This document shows positions 25,563 to 34,598 of a stretch of DNA of 64,000 nucleotides, one piece after another (position 1 is the first letter of the stretch; every line of letters starts with the position of its first letter). The stretch comes from Natribaculum luteum (lineage in GTDB: Archaea; Halobacteriota; Halobacteria; Halobacteriales; Natrialbaceae), in assembly GCF_023008545.1 (NCBI RefSeq), contig NZ_CP095397.1, positions 2,170,001 through 2,234,000 on the forward strand. The letters are read 5' to 3'. The translations under genes were made by a program, and so were the position numbers. A model generated the notes under the pieces. It was not told where the DNA came from. It worked only from the letters and a program-made list of their open reading frames with translations, and did not search any database.

Positions 25563-26384
25563 TCAACCGGGCGCGAGCGCTTCGACGACGCGAGCGGCGT
25601 TCTTCGAGAACGCTCGCCGGAGCCTGTCTTCGGAGACGTCGAGCGTGAGAATCTCCATGACGGCGACGTTGGGGTGGCAGGCCGGCGTGCCGCTCCCGAA
25701 GAGGACCCGGTCGGGGTGTTCCAGCAGGGCGCGCTCGAGCTGGTCGCGATACCGGACGAAGCTGGTATCGAGGTAACAGTCGTCGTATCGCTCGAGGAGG
25801 TCGATCATCTCGTCCATGAGCTCGCGATCGAGGGGGTGGCCGCCGAAGTGGGCGACGACGACGGGAAACGACCGACCGAGCAGGGTCTCGGCCAGCGTCT
25901 CGGGCGGAGCGTCGACGCCGCCGCTGACGAGAAGCGGGAGGTCGGCATTCTCGAGTGCTGCGAGGACCCGCTCGTCGGGAAGGCCGTCGGTTCCGGGATC
26001 GAGTGTGAAGCCGTGAAAGCGGTCGTCGTACCCGTACTGTTCGATAGCCTCTGGCGTGGTGTGTCGCTCGGACTCCGCGTGCCGCCCCAGGGCGTTCCGG
26101 AGGCGACTCGTCCGGTTCCGGCCGGGCGGCTTCGAACCGCGAATACGGGCGAACGTGACGAAAGGCCGATCGACACTCAGGCGCGCGGCCCCGTTGTTCG
26201 CCGCGACGTAGCTCGCGTCGACGTCGGGTTCCGGGGAGACGACGGCGCTGACGATGCCCGCCTGGTGGAGTTCGCGTTCGAGTCGCTCCGGCGAGATCGC
26301 CCGTCCCCGAGCTTTCACTCCTCCGTTCGGCGTCAACCGCGCGTGGACGTCGACGACCCGAAACCCGTGTTCCAACTCGAGCAT
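25563..26384 (-). CDS. Amidohydrolase-2 family hydrolase
   Basis: A 273-residue metal-dependent TIM-barrel hydrolase. The start [15 protein letters not shown] replaces the usual DxHxH metal motif by DVHAR, keeping Asp and one His. Later motifs are [37 protein letters not shown] (metal His) and [20 protein letters not shown] (catalytic Asp region altered to GSGTP). Loss of the second His and change at the usual SDxP motif suggest altered metal use or loss of activity. The ATG at 26384 sits 28 bases after the minus-strand CAAAATATGG element, so the longer start at 26411 is less likely. Confidence 0.82.
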   Translation of the reverse strand: MLELEHGFRVVDVHARLTPNGGVKARGRAISPERLERELHQAGIVSAVVSPEPDVDASYVAANNGAARLSVDRPFVTFARIRGSKPPGRNRTSRLRNALGRHAESERHTTPEAIEQYGYDDRFHGFTLDPGTDGLPDERVLAALENADLPLLVSGGVDAPPETLAETLLGRSFPVVVAHFGGHPLDRELMDEMIDLLERYDDCYLDTSFVRYRDQLERALLEHPDRVLFGSGTPACHPNVAVMEILTLDVSEDRLRRAFSKNAARVVEALAPG

Positions 26385-26437
26385 CCGCCGAACACTTCTC
26401 GCCCGATCCATATTTTGCTACCGGCCGCCGCAGTGCG

Positions 26438-26463
26438 TGTATCGCGCGCTCGCGCGTGATACA
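26438..26463. promoter_or_regulatory. Dyad between amidohydrolase and thermosome promoters
   Basis: A nearly perfect inverted repeat (TGTATCGCGCGC ... GCGCGTGATACA) with one G-T pair and a two-base loop, 31 bases upstream of the thermosome TATA box. It could be an operator or heat-shock regulatory site. Confidence 0.4.
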
Positions 26464-26493
26464 ATCGCCAGAGGGAAGCGAGGTATGAGGGAA

Positions 26494-26504
26494 AATTTTA
26501 TATA
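26494..26504 (+). promoter_or_regulatory. TATA box of the thermosome gene
   Basis: ATTTTATATAG preceded by a GAAA-rich BRE-like stretch; predicts transcription start near 26524 and a leader of about 16 bases before the ATG at 26540. Confidence 0.65.
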
Positions 26505-26539
26505 GAAGTGCTGACGATACCTTTAGTGAGGATTCAACT

Positions 26540-28117
26540 ATGGCACAACAGCGACGCATGGGCGGACAGCCTATGTTCATCCTGAGCGAGGACAGCCAGC
26601 GAACCGAGGGTCGTGACGCCCAGTCGTCGAACATCGTCGCCGGCAAGGCGGTCGCCGAGTCGGTACGAACGACACTGGGTCCGCGGGGCATGGACAAGAT
26701 GCTCGTCGACTCGAGCGGCGAGGTCGTCATCACGAACGACGGTGCGACCATCCTCGAGGAGATGGACATCGAACACCCCGCCGCACAGATGATCGTCGAA
26801 GTCGCCGAAACCCAGGAGGACGAGGTCGGCGACGGGACGACGACGGCCGCGGTGCTCGCGGGCAACCTCCTCGCCGAAGCCGAGGATCTCATCGAGCAGG
26901 ACGTCCACGCGACGACGATCGTCGAGGGCTACCACGAGGCCGCCCGGATCGCACTCGAGGCCATCGCAGACCAGGTTCTCGAGGCCGACGTCGACGACGA
27001 CCTCCTGGAACAGGTCGCCGCGTCGAGCATGACCGGCAAGGGCACCGGCGGTCTCACCGCCGAGTCGCTCGCCGAGACGGTCGTCGAGGCCATCCGCCAC
27101 GTCGCGACCGACGACGGCGTCGAGCGCGAGAACGTCTCCGTCGAGACGCAGGTTGGGGCGTCCTCGAACGCGACGGAACTCGTCCCTGGCATCATCGTCG
27201 ACGAAGAACCCGCCCACGACGCGATGCCCCGAACCGTCGAGGACGCCGACATCGCGATCCTCGACGTCGAACTTGGCGTCCGCACGGGCGACGTCGACGC
27301 CGAGTACTCGATCGACTCGATCGACCAGTTAAACGCCGCACTCGACGCCGAGGAGAGCGAACTGCGTGGCTACGCCGAGACGATCGCCGACTCGGGCGTC
27401 GACGTCGTGTTCACGACCGACGACGTCGACGACCGCGTCGCCTCCTTCCTCGCGACCGAGGACATCCTCACCTTCGAGGGCCTGAGCAACAGCGACGCCC
27501 GTCAGATCGCCTCCGCGACCGGGGCGAGCCGCGTCGGCGCACTCGATGACCTCGAGGAAGACGACTTCGGCCACGCCGACCGCATCCACACCCAGCACTT
27601 CGGCGACGACGACCTCGCGTTCGTCGAGGGCGGCGCGGCCGCCGAGACGGTCACCGTCTTCGTCCGCGGCGGCACCGAACACGTCGTCGACGAACTCGAG
27701 CGGACGATCGGTGACGCCTTGGACGTCGTCGCGACGGCACTCGAGTCCGGCGAGGTCGTCCCCGGCGCGGGCGCGACCGAGATCGCCATCGCCGACAGAG
27801 TGCGCTCCGAGGCCGCTGGCATCGAGGGCCGCAAGCAGCTCGCGGTGACGGCCTTCGCCGACGCGCTCGACGTCGTTCCACGCACGCTCGCCGCCAACAC
27901 CGGCCAGGACCCCATCGACGTGCTCGTGGATCTCCGTGCCGCCCACGAGTCCGAGGGACGGGCCGGACTGGTCACCGACGGCGAGACCGTCGAGATCGAC
28001 GACCCGGTCGACCACGGCGTCGTCGATCCCGCCGACGTCAAACGCGAAGCCGTCGAGAGCGCCGCCGAGGCCGCGACGATGATCGCCCGCATCGACGACG
28101 TCATCGCCGCCGAGTAA
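26540..28117 (+). CDS. Thermosome subunit (group II chaperonin)
   Basis: A 525-residue CCT/TCP-1-type chaperonin subunit that folds proteins in an ATP-driven double ring. Motifs are [42 protein letters not shown] (ATP site) and [31 protein letters not shown] in the second equatorial half. The C-terminus ends in [11 protein letters not shown] and is shorter than in subunits with long Gly/Met tails. Haloarchaea usually have two or three paralogues (CCT1-3); which one this is cannot be decided. A strong TATA box and dyad suggest heat-regulated expression. Confidence 0.96.
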   Translation: MAQQRRMGGQPMFILSEDSQRTEGRDAQSSNIVAGKAVAESVRTTLGPRGMDKMLVDSSGEVVITNDGATILEEMDIEHPAAQMIVEVAETQEDEVGDGTTTAAVLAGNLLAEAEDLIEQDVHATTIVEGYHEAARIALEAIADQVLEADVDDDLLEQVAASSMTGKGTGGLTAESLAETVVEAIRHVATDDGVERENVSVETQVGASSNATELVPGIIVDEEPAHDAMPRTVEDADIAILDVELGVRTGDVDAEYSIDSIDQLNAALDAEESELRGYAETIADSGVDVVFTTDDVDDRVASFLATEDILTFEGLSNSDARQIASATGASRVGALDDLEEDDFGHADRIHTQHFGDDDLAFVEGGAAAETVTVFVRGGTEHVVDELERTIGDALDVVATALESGEVVPGAGATEIAIADRVRSEAAGIEGRKQLAVTAFADALDVVPRTLAANTGQDPIDVLVDLRAAHESEGRAGLVTDGETVEIDDPVDHGVVDPADVKREAVESAAEAATMIARIDDVIAAE

Positions 28118-28130
28118 GCGCGCCGTCGGC

Positions 28131-28155
28131 CCGCTTTTCGTTTTTCCGTTTTTTC
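28131..28155 (+). terminator. T-tract terminator after the thermosome gene
   Basis: Three T runs (TTTT, TTTTT, TTTTTT) spaced by CG dinucleotides start 16 bases after the stop, the usual form of archaeal intrinsic termination. Confidence 0.65.
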
Positions 28156-28238
28156 GACGCCGTTCGTAGAAAAGTCTGTCGAGACCCCCTCCTTCGGAGG
28201 TGGTTTTGCGTAGCGAGACTGGCCGCCGCACGTGCTGC

Positions 28239-28352
28239 TTATACTACCGGACAACAGTCAGAGAATACTCGATCGCGTCTCGACGGCTGTCGTCAGCGAC
28301 GACAGCGTCTCGAGTACGATCGATATATGAACCGTTTTGTCCGGCAGTATTA
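28239..28352. repeat. MITE-like element with terminal inverted repeats
   Basis: Ends ATACTACCGGACAA (28241-28254) and, inverted, ATACTGCCGGACAA (28350-28337) bound about 110 bases; a second internal palindrome (CGTCTCGACGGCTGTCGTC / GACGACAGCGTCTCGAG-like) fills the centre. There is no open reading frame. The right end supplies the first base of the next gene's stop codon. No clear target duplication is seen. Confidence 0.6.
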
Positions 28353-28832
28353 GTCGTCGCAGATGTCGAAATCGACGGCCACGAAGGGTGACGGACCGAG
28401 AAGCAGGAATCGATGCCGTCCAGGGCGTAGGTCGGCACCGACGTCGTCTGCGAGTTCAGACTCGGACAGTGTGACGCGCTCTACGAACGTCCTTCCCGGT
28501 TCGAGAATCGTCACACACAGCTGGTAGTATCGGTCCCTGGTCCAGAAGACGTGCTGCCAGTCTCCATCCGAATACGTCTGAATTGCCCACGGATTGTTAC
28601 ATCCGAGAACGATTTCCGAACGCCCTGTATTCGTTATCTCAAACTCTACTGTGTCCCCGAGACGGACGGCCTCCTGGCGGAGACGGAGGTCCAGGTCGTC
28701 GTGACCGTAGACGACCGCTGCCTCTCCGTGATACTCTGGCTGTGAACCGCGCTGCGACGTGCCTCTTGCAGTATATCCGGCAAGTGCGGCGACACCCGCG
28801 CCGGCCGAGACGAGATACGTACGTCGTTTCAC
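28350..28832 (-). CDS. Tat-exported hypothetical protein
   Basis: A 160-residue exported protein. With the GTG at 28832 it begins MKRRTYLVSAGAGVAALAG, a canonical short Tat signal; an ATG at 28859 would add nine residues ahead of it. There is no lipobox Cys. The mature part is beta-rich (RLGDTVEFEITNTGRSEIVLGCNNPWAIQTY, GRHRFLLLGPSPFVAVDF) like a BsuPI/DUF4352-type Ig domain. The last codons abut the MITE-like repeat, whose end forms part of the stop codon, so the original C-terminus may have been changed. Confidence 0.68.
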   Translation of the reverse strand: MKRRTYLVSAGAGVAALAGYTARGTSQRGSQPEYHGEAAVVYGHDDLDLRLRQEAVRLGDTVEFEITNTGRSEIVLGCNNPWAIQTYSDGDWQHVFWTRDRYYQLCVTILEPGRTFVERVTLSESELADDVGADLRPGRHRFLLLGPSPFVAVDFDICDD

Positions 28833-29018
28833 GTCAGGTAGTCGTCGATCCGTGAACATAACGATTCAGAAAGGTCAAACACGTATTTTACCTACCACTC
28901 TGCCTCGACGCGTCGACTGGCGCTCCCCCATCGTTCGAATACTGTTTCGACAGCGTCTGGCGAATGGTAGCGAACGACACGCCCGAGCGGTCGAGAGAAC
29001 GACGACGCGTGCGTGCGA

Positions 29019-29816
29019 TCAGCCCCGCTCGAGTCGCACCTCGTCGCCCGTCTCGAGGTCGAACGCCTCGTCGCCGCGGCCCTGGTTGACGTCGAGTTCG
29101 ACGTAGCCGTGGCTGCCGACGACCGCCAGTTTCTCGCCTGGGTCGACTGCCGCGAACGCGTCGCCGACCGGCACCCGCTCGCCGTTCACCCGGACGGCGT
29201 CACAGTCCTCGAGGTAGCGCCCGGGAACGTTCGTGACGACGTTGCCGAAGTCGTCCACGACGAGCACCTCGCCGCTCGCCCGGTCGCCGTCGACGGTCGC
29301 CTCGGGGAGCGCGAGGTCGACGACCGACTCGAGGGGCTCGAGGACGGCGAGCGTCGCGAGGCGCTCGAGGGTCGTCTCGTGGACCGCGGCGGCGGCGGGG
29401 GCGAAGACGTCCCGGCCGTGGAAGGTGCTGCTCTGTGACGGGGTCGTTCCGTCTGCTCTCGTTGGACGGAGCGCGTCGTGGTCGTCGTCGACGCGGAAGT
29501 ACTCGAGGTCGACACCGTCCGCGAGTTCGCGCGCGGCGGGGAGGAGGACGCCGTTGTCCGGGCCGACGAGCGCGTGCTCGCCGGCGCGGATCACGACGGC
29601 GTTCCGGTCGGTGCCGACGCCCGGGTCGACGACCACGAGGTGCGTCGCGGGCGGAAAGTAGGGCAGCACCTCGCGCAGCCAGAACGCCGCCGTGCGCACG
29701 TCCTGTCGCGGAAAGTCGTGGGCGACGTCGACCAGTCGCGCGTCCGTCCGCTGGAGGAGGACGCCTTTCATCGCCGCCGGATACGGCGAGCCGAAGTCCG
29801 ACGAGAGCGTGATCAT
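29019..29816 (-). CDS. SAM hydroxide adenosyltransferase (DUF62, SAM hydrolase)
   Basis: A 265-residue protein of the fluorinase/chlorinase superfamily that in archaea hydrolyses S-adenosylmethionine to adenosine and methionine. Motifs: ITLSSDFGSPYPAAMKG (SAM-binding Asp), VDVAHDFPRQDVRTAAFWL, VVVDPGVGTDRNAVVIRA, LVGPDNGVL and, in the C-terminal domain, VLVVDDFGNVVTNV. These include the Asp-Arg-His set region of DUF62. The gene begins two bases after the nadM stop, so both are translated from one transcript. Confidence 0.92.
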   Translation of the reverse strand: MITLSSDFGSPYPAAMKGVLLQRTDARLVDVAHDFPRQDVRTAAFWLREVLPYFPPATHLVVVDPGVGTDRNAVVIRAGEHALVGPDNGVLLPAARELADGVDLEYFRVDDDHDALRPTRADGTTPSQSSTFHGRDVFAPAAAAVHETTLERLATLAVLEPLESVVDLALPEATVDGDRASGEVLVVDDFGNVVTNVPGRYLEDCDAVRVNGERVPVGDAFAAVDPGEKLAVVGSHGYVELDVNQGRGDEAFDLETGDEVRLERG

Positions 29817-29818
29817 GG

Positions 29819-30337
29819 TCAGTTACCGTTCGAATCCGTCCCGCTCACCATCTGGAGCCGTTCGATGCCGCCGATCTCGTCGACGACCTCGACGACGGCC
29901 CCGGGGACGAGCGACTGCCAGTCGCCATCCTCGATCATCCGTTCGCGCACTTCGGTCCCCTCGAGCACTTCGCGGTTGAACATCGGCGACTGGCGAACCT
30001 CGACCCCGGCTTCGCGAAAGAGCTGGATGACCAGCGGGTTGTTCGAGTAGGCGACGTCGAAGTCCGGGCTCATGCTCTGGACGTGGCTGACCCACACGGA
30101 GTTTCGCTCCAGGTCCTCGATTGGAACGGCGTAGGTCACGAGGTCGTAGTCGACCAGCGCCTTCGTGATCATCATGATGCGTTCGCCGGCGGTAAACGGG
30201 TTGCGCGTCGTGTGTGAGTCGCCGGCGCTGCCGATCCCGAGAACCAGTTCGTCGACGTCACCAGCGATCTGTTCGACCATGTTGAGGTGGCCGTTGTGGA
30301 ACGGCTGAAAACGGCCGATGTAGAACCCCCGGGTCAT
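29819..30337 (-). CDS. nadM: Nicotinamide-nucleotide adenylyltransferase
   Basis: A 172-residue archaeal NMN adenylyltransferase that makes NAD from NMN and ATP. GRFQPFHNGHLNMVEQ carries the HxGH-type nucleotide motif, LVLGIGSAGDSHTTRNPFTAGER and ERNSVWVSHVQSMSPDFDVAYSNNP are characteristic of archaeal NadM, and MFNREVLEGTEVRERM replaces the second ATP motif. Start ATG at 30337 leads directly into the first strand. It is first in a unit with the DUF62 gene; both act on adenosyl cofactors. Confidence 0.94.
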   Translation of the reverse strand: MTRGFYIGRFQPFHNGHLNMVEQIAGDVDELVLGIGSAGDSHTTRNPFTAGERIMMITKALVDYDLVTYAVPIEDLERNSVWVSHVQSMSPDFDVAYSNNPLVIQLFREAGVEVRQSPMFNREVLEGTEVRERMIEDGDWQSLVPGAVVEVVDEIGGIERLQMVSGTDSNGN

Positions 30338-30502
30338 TGTCTGACAGTTGCCCCTGGAACTCTTAAGGCTGGCGAGGTGTCGATCCCGCCGAAACCCTCG
30401 AATTCGGTGGCGTTGGGCCCCGATGACCGGAGGTACGTGGCGTTGTGAGGGAGAAAGTATATCAGTCGCAATCCCTTCGGTTCTGGTACCGAACACAGTT
30501 CT

Positions 30503-32653
30503 ATGAGTAACGACACGAACGTTGACGACCCTCCCAAAGACCGCGCTTCGGACGCTCCCGACGAGGAGCCGACGGAGCGACAGGGAGACTCCTGGTCTTC
30601 GATCGACGACCAAGACGGAGACGTCGGCGAGACCGTCGACGACGGTCCAGACCCCGGCGACGATCTCGAGGGCAACGTCGACGAAGACGACGACATCGAG
30701 ACCGTCGAAGACCTCGGCAGTTCGGTCGAGGTCGATCCGGGCGTCGAGATCGACGAGGAGATCGCCGAGGACGACCTCCTCGGCGGCCTCCAGATCGACT
30801 CGACCGAGGAGATCGAGGTCCCCGACCGACTCGTCGACCAGGTCATCGGACAGGACGAAGCACGGGACATCATCATCAAGGCGGCGAAACAGCGCCGCCA
30901 CGTGATGATGATCGGCTCGCCCGGGACGGGCAAGTCGATGCTGGCGAAGGCGATGAGCCAGTTGCTACCGAAAGAGGATCTGCAGGACGTTCTGGTCTAT
31001 CACAACCCGGACGACGGCAACGAGCCGAAAGTCCGCACCGTGCCCGCCGGCAAAGGCGAACAGATTATCGAGGCCCACAAGGAGGAAGCCCGCAAGCGCA
31101 ACCAGATGCGCTCGATCCTGATGTGGATCATCATCGCGATCATCATCGGGTACGCGATCATCACCACCAACATCCTGCTGGGCATCCTCGCCGCGGGTAT
31201 CGTCTGGCTCATCTTCCGCTATACCTCTCGTGGCACGGACGCGATGGTGCCGAACATGATCGTCAACAACGGCGATCAGCGCACCGCGCCGTTCGAGGAC
31301 GCGACGGGTGCCCACGCCGGTGCACTGCTTGGCGACGTCCGCCACGACCCGTTCCAGTCCGGTGGCATGGAGACGCCGAGCCACGACCGCGTCGAACCCG
31401 GCGCGATCCACAAGGCCAACAAGGGCGTGCTGTTCGTCGACGAGATCAACACGCTCGACATCCGCAGCCAGCAGAAGCTGATGACGGCCATCCAGGAAGG
31501 CGAGTTCGCCATCACGGGCCAGTCCGAGCGCTCCTCGGGTGCGATGGTCCAGACCGAACCCGTCCCGACCGACTTCATCATGGTCGCGGCCGGGAACCTG
31601 GACGCGATGGAGAACATGCACCCTGCGCTGCGCTCGCGGATCAAAGGCTACGGTTACGAGGTGTACATGGACGACACCATCGAGGACACTCCCGAGATGC
31701 GTCGCAAGTACGCCCGCTTCGTCGCCCAGGAGGTCGAACGCGACGGCCGCCTGCCCCACTTCACGCGCGAGGCCGTCGAGGAGATCATCCTCGAGGCCAA
31801 GCGCCGCGCGGGACGCAAGGAGCACCTCACGCTCCTGTTCCGGAACCTCGGCGGGCTCGTCCGGGTCGCGGGCGACATCGCCCGCGCCGAGGACAAGGAG
31901 TACACCGAACGCGATGACGTCCTCCAGGCCAAGGAGCGCTCGCGCTCGATCGAACAGCAACTCGCCGACGACTACATCGAACGTCGCAAGGACTACGAGT
32001 TGCAGGTCACCGAGGCCGGCGTCGAGGGCCGGGTCAACGGCCTGGCCGTTATGGGCGAGGACTCGGGTATCATGCTCCCCGTGATGGCCGAGATCGCCCC
32101 CGCCCAGGGCGGCGGACAGGTGATCGCGACGGGCCAGCTCAAGGAGATGGCCGAGGAGTCGGTGCAAAACGTCTCCGCGATCATCAAGAAGTTCTCGGAC
32201 GTCGACCTCTCGGAGAAGGACATCCACATCCAGTTCGTCCAGACCGGCCAGCAGGGCGTCGACGGCGACTCCGCCTCGATCACCGTCGCCACGGCTGTCA
32301 TCTCGGCGCTCGAGGACATCCCCATCGATCAGTCGGTCGCGATGACCGGCTCGCTGTCGGTCCGGGGTGACGTCCTCCCGGTCGGCGGCGTCACGCACAA
32401 GATCGAAGCCGCCGCGAAAGCCGGCTGTGACACGGTCATCATCCCCAAGGCCAACGAACAGGACGTGATGATCGAGGACGAGTACGAGGAGATGATCGAG
32501 ATCATCCCGGCCTCGAACATCAGCGAGGTGCTCGACGTCGCGCTGATGGGCGAACCCGAGAAGGACTCGCTGCTCGACCGCCTCAAGTCGATCACCGGCT
32601 CGGCGTTTGACCAGCAGGTCTCGGCCGGGGGATCGAATCCCAGCCCGCAGTAG
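30503..32653 (+). CDS. lonB: Archaeal membrane-anchored Lon protease (LonB)
   Basis: A 716-residue ATP-dependent protease. A long acidic N-terminus (residues 1-105) precedes the AAA module with Walker A SPGTGKSMLAKAM. LonB-type insertion of two transmembrane helices follows at about residues 205-240 (SILMWIIIAIIIGYAI and ILAAGIVWLIFRY). Walker B is VLFVDEIN. The protease domain has the Ser590-Lys633 dyad (GDSAS and THKIEAA), 43 residues apart as expected. In haloarchaea LonB degrades regulated and damaged proteins and is essential or near-essential in tested species. The gene runs straight into a CPBP protease gene. Confidence 0.97.
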   Translation: MSNDTNVDDPPKDRASDAPDEEPTERQGDSWSSIDDQDGDVGETVDDGPDPGDDLEGNVDEDDDIETVEDLGSSVEVDPGVEIDEEIAEDDLLGGLQIDSTEEIEVPDRLVDQVIGQDEARDIIIKAAKQRRHVMMIGSPGTGKSMLAKAMSQLLPKEDLQDVLVYHNPDDGNEPKVRTVPAGKGEQIIEAHKEEARKRNQMRSILMWIIIAIIIGYAIITTNILLGILAAGIVWLIFRYTSRGTDAMVPNMIVNNGDQRTAPFEDATGAHAGALLGDVRHDPFQSGGMETPSHDRVEPGAIHKANKGVLFVDEINTLDIRSQQKLMTAIQEGEFAITGQSERSSGAMVQTEPVPTDFIMVAAGNLDAMENMHPALRSRIKGYGYEVYMDDTIEDTPEMRRKYARFVAQEVERDGRLPHFTREAVEEIILEAKRRAGRKEHLTLLFRNLGGLVRVAGDIARAEDKEYTERDDVLQAKERSRSIEQQLADDYIERRKDYELQVTEAGVEGRVNGLAVMGEDSGIMLPVMAEIAPAQGGGQVIATGQLKEMAEESVQNVSAIIKKFSDVDLSEKDIHIQFVQTGQQGVDGDSASITVATAVISALEDIPIDQSVAMTGSLSVRGDVLPVGGVTHKIEAAAKAGCDTVIIPKANEQDVMIEDEYEEMIEIIPASNISEVLDVALMGEPEKDSLLDRLKSITGSAFDQQVSAGGSNPSPQ

Positions 32654-33571
32654 ATGCCGGATTGGGCGACGTTCGCCGGACTGACGGGCGTCGTCCTCGT
32701 CTTACTTCTCGCTCTTTCACACCTCACCAGCACGGCGTTTACCGATTCTGACGACGCCGACACACGGACGCCAAGCGACGAGTCGCCGACGCCGACTCGA
32801 GAATCGACGGCGGAGTCGACCGCGTCCGATCCGGACGCACTCGCCGACGGTTTCGCCGACGGGTCGGCCGATGGCGAATCGCTGAGAGAATCTAGACGCG
32901 TACCCGAGGACGATCACGGTCACGGTCACGGCCACGACCACGACGAGCACTCCTCGCCAGGATCGCTGTCGACGGGCGAACTGCTCGCAAACGTCGCGTT
33001 CTCACAGGGACTGTTCGCGACGATCCTGCTCGCTGCCGCCGTGTACACGGAGATTCCCCCGGCCGACCTCGGTATCGCGTTCACTCGAGCGTACCTCACC
33101 ACTGGCGTCGTCGTCGGGACGGCACTCGGCGTCGGACTGTACATAGCGAACGAACTCGGTGCGGCGAGCGCGAAGCGTCTCGGGATCGACCACAGCGAGC
33201 AGTTGCGCGAGCTGCTTGCGCCGGACTCGCCCGGTGGCTGGGCCGCCCTGCTGGGTGTCGCCTTGCCGACCGTCGCGATCTTCGAGGAGTTTCTCTTCCG
33301 GGCGGCGTTGATCGGCGCACTCTCGGCTGGCTTCGACGTCTCGCCGTGGCTGCTCGCGATCGTCTCGTCGGTCGCGTTCGCGCTCGGTCACGGGATGCAG
33401 GGGCCGGCCGGTATCGCGGTCACGGGATTGCTCGGATTCGTCCTCGCGATCGCGTTCGTCGTCACGGGAAGCGTTCTCGTCGTGATCGTCGCCCACTACC
33501 TGGTCAACGCCCTCGAGTTCGTCGTCCACGAGGGACTCGGACTCGAGTGGACGGAGACCACGGGTAGCTGA
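32654..33571 (+). CDS. CPBP-family intramembrane metalloprotease
   Basis: A 305-residue membrane protein. An N-terminal helix and an acidic/His-rich loop (residues 35-100; HGHGHGHDHDEH) precede about six further helices. CPBP motifs are EEFLFR (EExxxR), ALGH and HYLVNALEF (HxxxN), the Rce1/Abi-type intramembrane protease signature. ATG 32654 directly follows the LonB stop with zero spacing, so translation is coupled; a joint role in membrane protein turnover is inferred. The stop codon's last base is the first base of the 82-bp repeat. Confidence 0.9.
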   Translation: MPDWATFAGLTGVVLVLLLALSHLTSTAFTDSDDADTRTPSDESPTPTRESTAESTASDPDALADGFADGSADGESLRESRRVPEDDHGHGHGHDHDEHSSPGSLSTGELLANVAFSQGLFATILLAAAVYTEIPPADLGIAFTRAYLTTGVVVGTALGVGLYIANELGAASAKRLGIDHSEQLRELLAPDSPGGWAALLGVALPTVAIFEEFLFRAALIGALSAGFDVSPWLLAIVSSVAFALGHGMQGPAGIAVTGLLGFVLAIAFVVTGSVLVVIVAHYLVNALEFVVHEGLGLEWTETTGS

Positions 33572-33652
33572 TAACGATAGCTGTGAGTCTGTACCGCCGC
33601 AACCGCGAACCGTCTTGCGGTTGCGGCGGTAACCAGTCACAGCCATCATTAT
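33571..33652. repeat. 82-bp palindromic repeat, copy 1
   Basis: A near-perfect palindrome: outer arms ATAACGATAGCTGTGA / TCACAGCCATCATTAT and inner arms ACCGCCGCAACCG / CGGTTGCGGCGGT around a short loop. A second copy, over 90% alike by eye, lies at 58321-58402. It starts on the last base of the CPBP stop codon. It may be a MITE/REP-like unit or a transcription terminator. Confidence 0.75.
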
Positions 33653-33719
33653 GATCTGTCGAGCGGGTTCACCGACCGATGGCCGATAGTATAAGAGGCG
33701 AGCCCTCGTGGCCCGGCGT

Positions 33720-34067
33720 ATGAACGGACTCGACGAGGTTCCGGAGTCGGTCAACAGAGCGATCGTGCTCGGGATCGTGCTGTACTTCACGCTCGTCGTC
33801 TACGCAGGAATCACGGCAGATCCGCTCGCGAGGGACATCGCCGACGCCGTCTTCGGACTGATCGCGATCGCCGTCGGGGCGACGCTGTACCGCGAGTCGG
33901 GTGGCGAACGCTCGGCGACTCTCGGCGCCGGTGTCTGTCTGGTACTCGGCGGGATCAGCCAGTTCGTGTACCTCGCGACGCGAGCACCGATACTGGACTT
34001 CGTGACGACGGTCGCGGTGTTCGTCGGGATCGGGCTGTACGTTTACGCGATCTGGATCGCTGACTAA
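33720..34067 (+). CDS. Small four-helix membrane protein
   Basis: A 115-residue hypothetical membrane protein with about four hydrophobic segments (AIVLGIVLYFTLVVYAGI, AVFGLIAIAVGATLY, LGAGVCLVLGGISQFVYL, TTVAVFVGIGLYVYAIWI). No charged catalytic pairs are seen. ATG at 33720 is chosen because a GTATAAGAG element (33688-33696) lies about 27 bases upstream; GTG at 33708 is less likely. Function unknown. It overlaps the convergent ATL-like gene by four bases. Confidence 0.7.
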   Translation: MNGLDEVPESVNRAIVLGIVLYFTLVVYAGITADPLARDIADAVFGLIAIAVGATLYRESGGERSATLGAGVCLVLGGISQFVYLATRAPILDFVTTVAVFVGIGLYVYAIWIAD

Positions 34068-34534
34068 AGTTCCTCGACCGAGCGGAGTTTCTGTTCGATC
34101 GCCGGCGGCGCGGCGCTCGGGCCGTCGCGGACGCGGTGGTCTGGAATCAGAATCGGGGCCGGATTCTCGTCGAGTGTGGTTCGGACGAGGGTGACGTCTT
34201 CCTCGTCGTCCGGATCGAGTTCCGGCGTCATGCGGGCAAGCGTCGTCACGTCGATGCTCTCGCCGTAGGGGATCGTCCGGACCTGCTCGAGCACCGCGCG
34301 TCTGTCCGTCGGCACCGTGAGCGCGACCTGCACGTCGTCGAAAGTGATCTCGTCGACGCCGTCTAGGTACTCGAAGATGCGATCGAGGACGTCGTGATCC
34401 GACGTCGCGTTCTCGTCGGGTTCCTCGGGGAACGAGACGCTCAGTACCCGTCCGCTCGCGACGCCGACCTGAACGTATCGCTCGAGATAGGGCGACCCTC
34501 GCGCGTAAATGCCTGCGACCGCTTCGTCGTCCAT
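34064..34534 (-). CDS. MGMT-fold alkyltransferase-like protein lacking the active Cys
   Basis: A 156-residue protein. The C-terminal part follows O6-alkylguanine-DNA methyltransferase: LEQVRTIPYGESIDVTTLARM (helix-turn-helix) and NPAPILIPDHRVRDG. In active enzymes the last motif is PCHRV; here Asp132 replaces the acceptor Cys, and the usual Arg finger position before NP is Thr by manual alignment. It therefore cannot work by Cys alkyl transfer; alkyltransferase-like proteins with a substituted Cys flag lesions for nucleotide excision repair, but they keep the Arg finger. It is divergent from trpC. Confidence 0.8.
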   Translation of the reverse strand: MDDEAVAGIYARGSPYLERYVQVGVASGRVLSVSFPEEPDENATSDHDVLDRIFEYLDGVDEITFDDVQVALTVPTDRRAVLEQVRTIPYGESIDVTTLARMTPELDPDDEEDVTLVRTTLDENPAPILIPDHRVRDGPSAAPPAIEQKLRSVEEL

Positions 34535-34598
34535 GTGTCATCGCATGGCTGGTGTGGACTTGAATATTCGCCAGGTCTCGCGCGATGGCGCAAGCTTT

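Noticed and set aside
28118-28238. CCTCC-TTC-GGAGG hairpin after the thermosome as a separate gene element
   Set aside because: Fits a second terminator hairpin; nothing else supports a distinct RNA.
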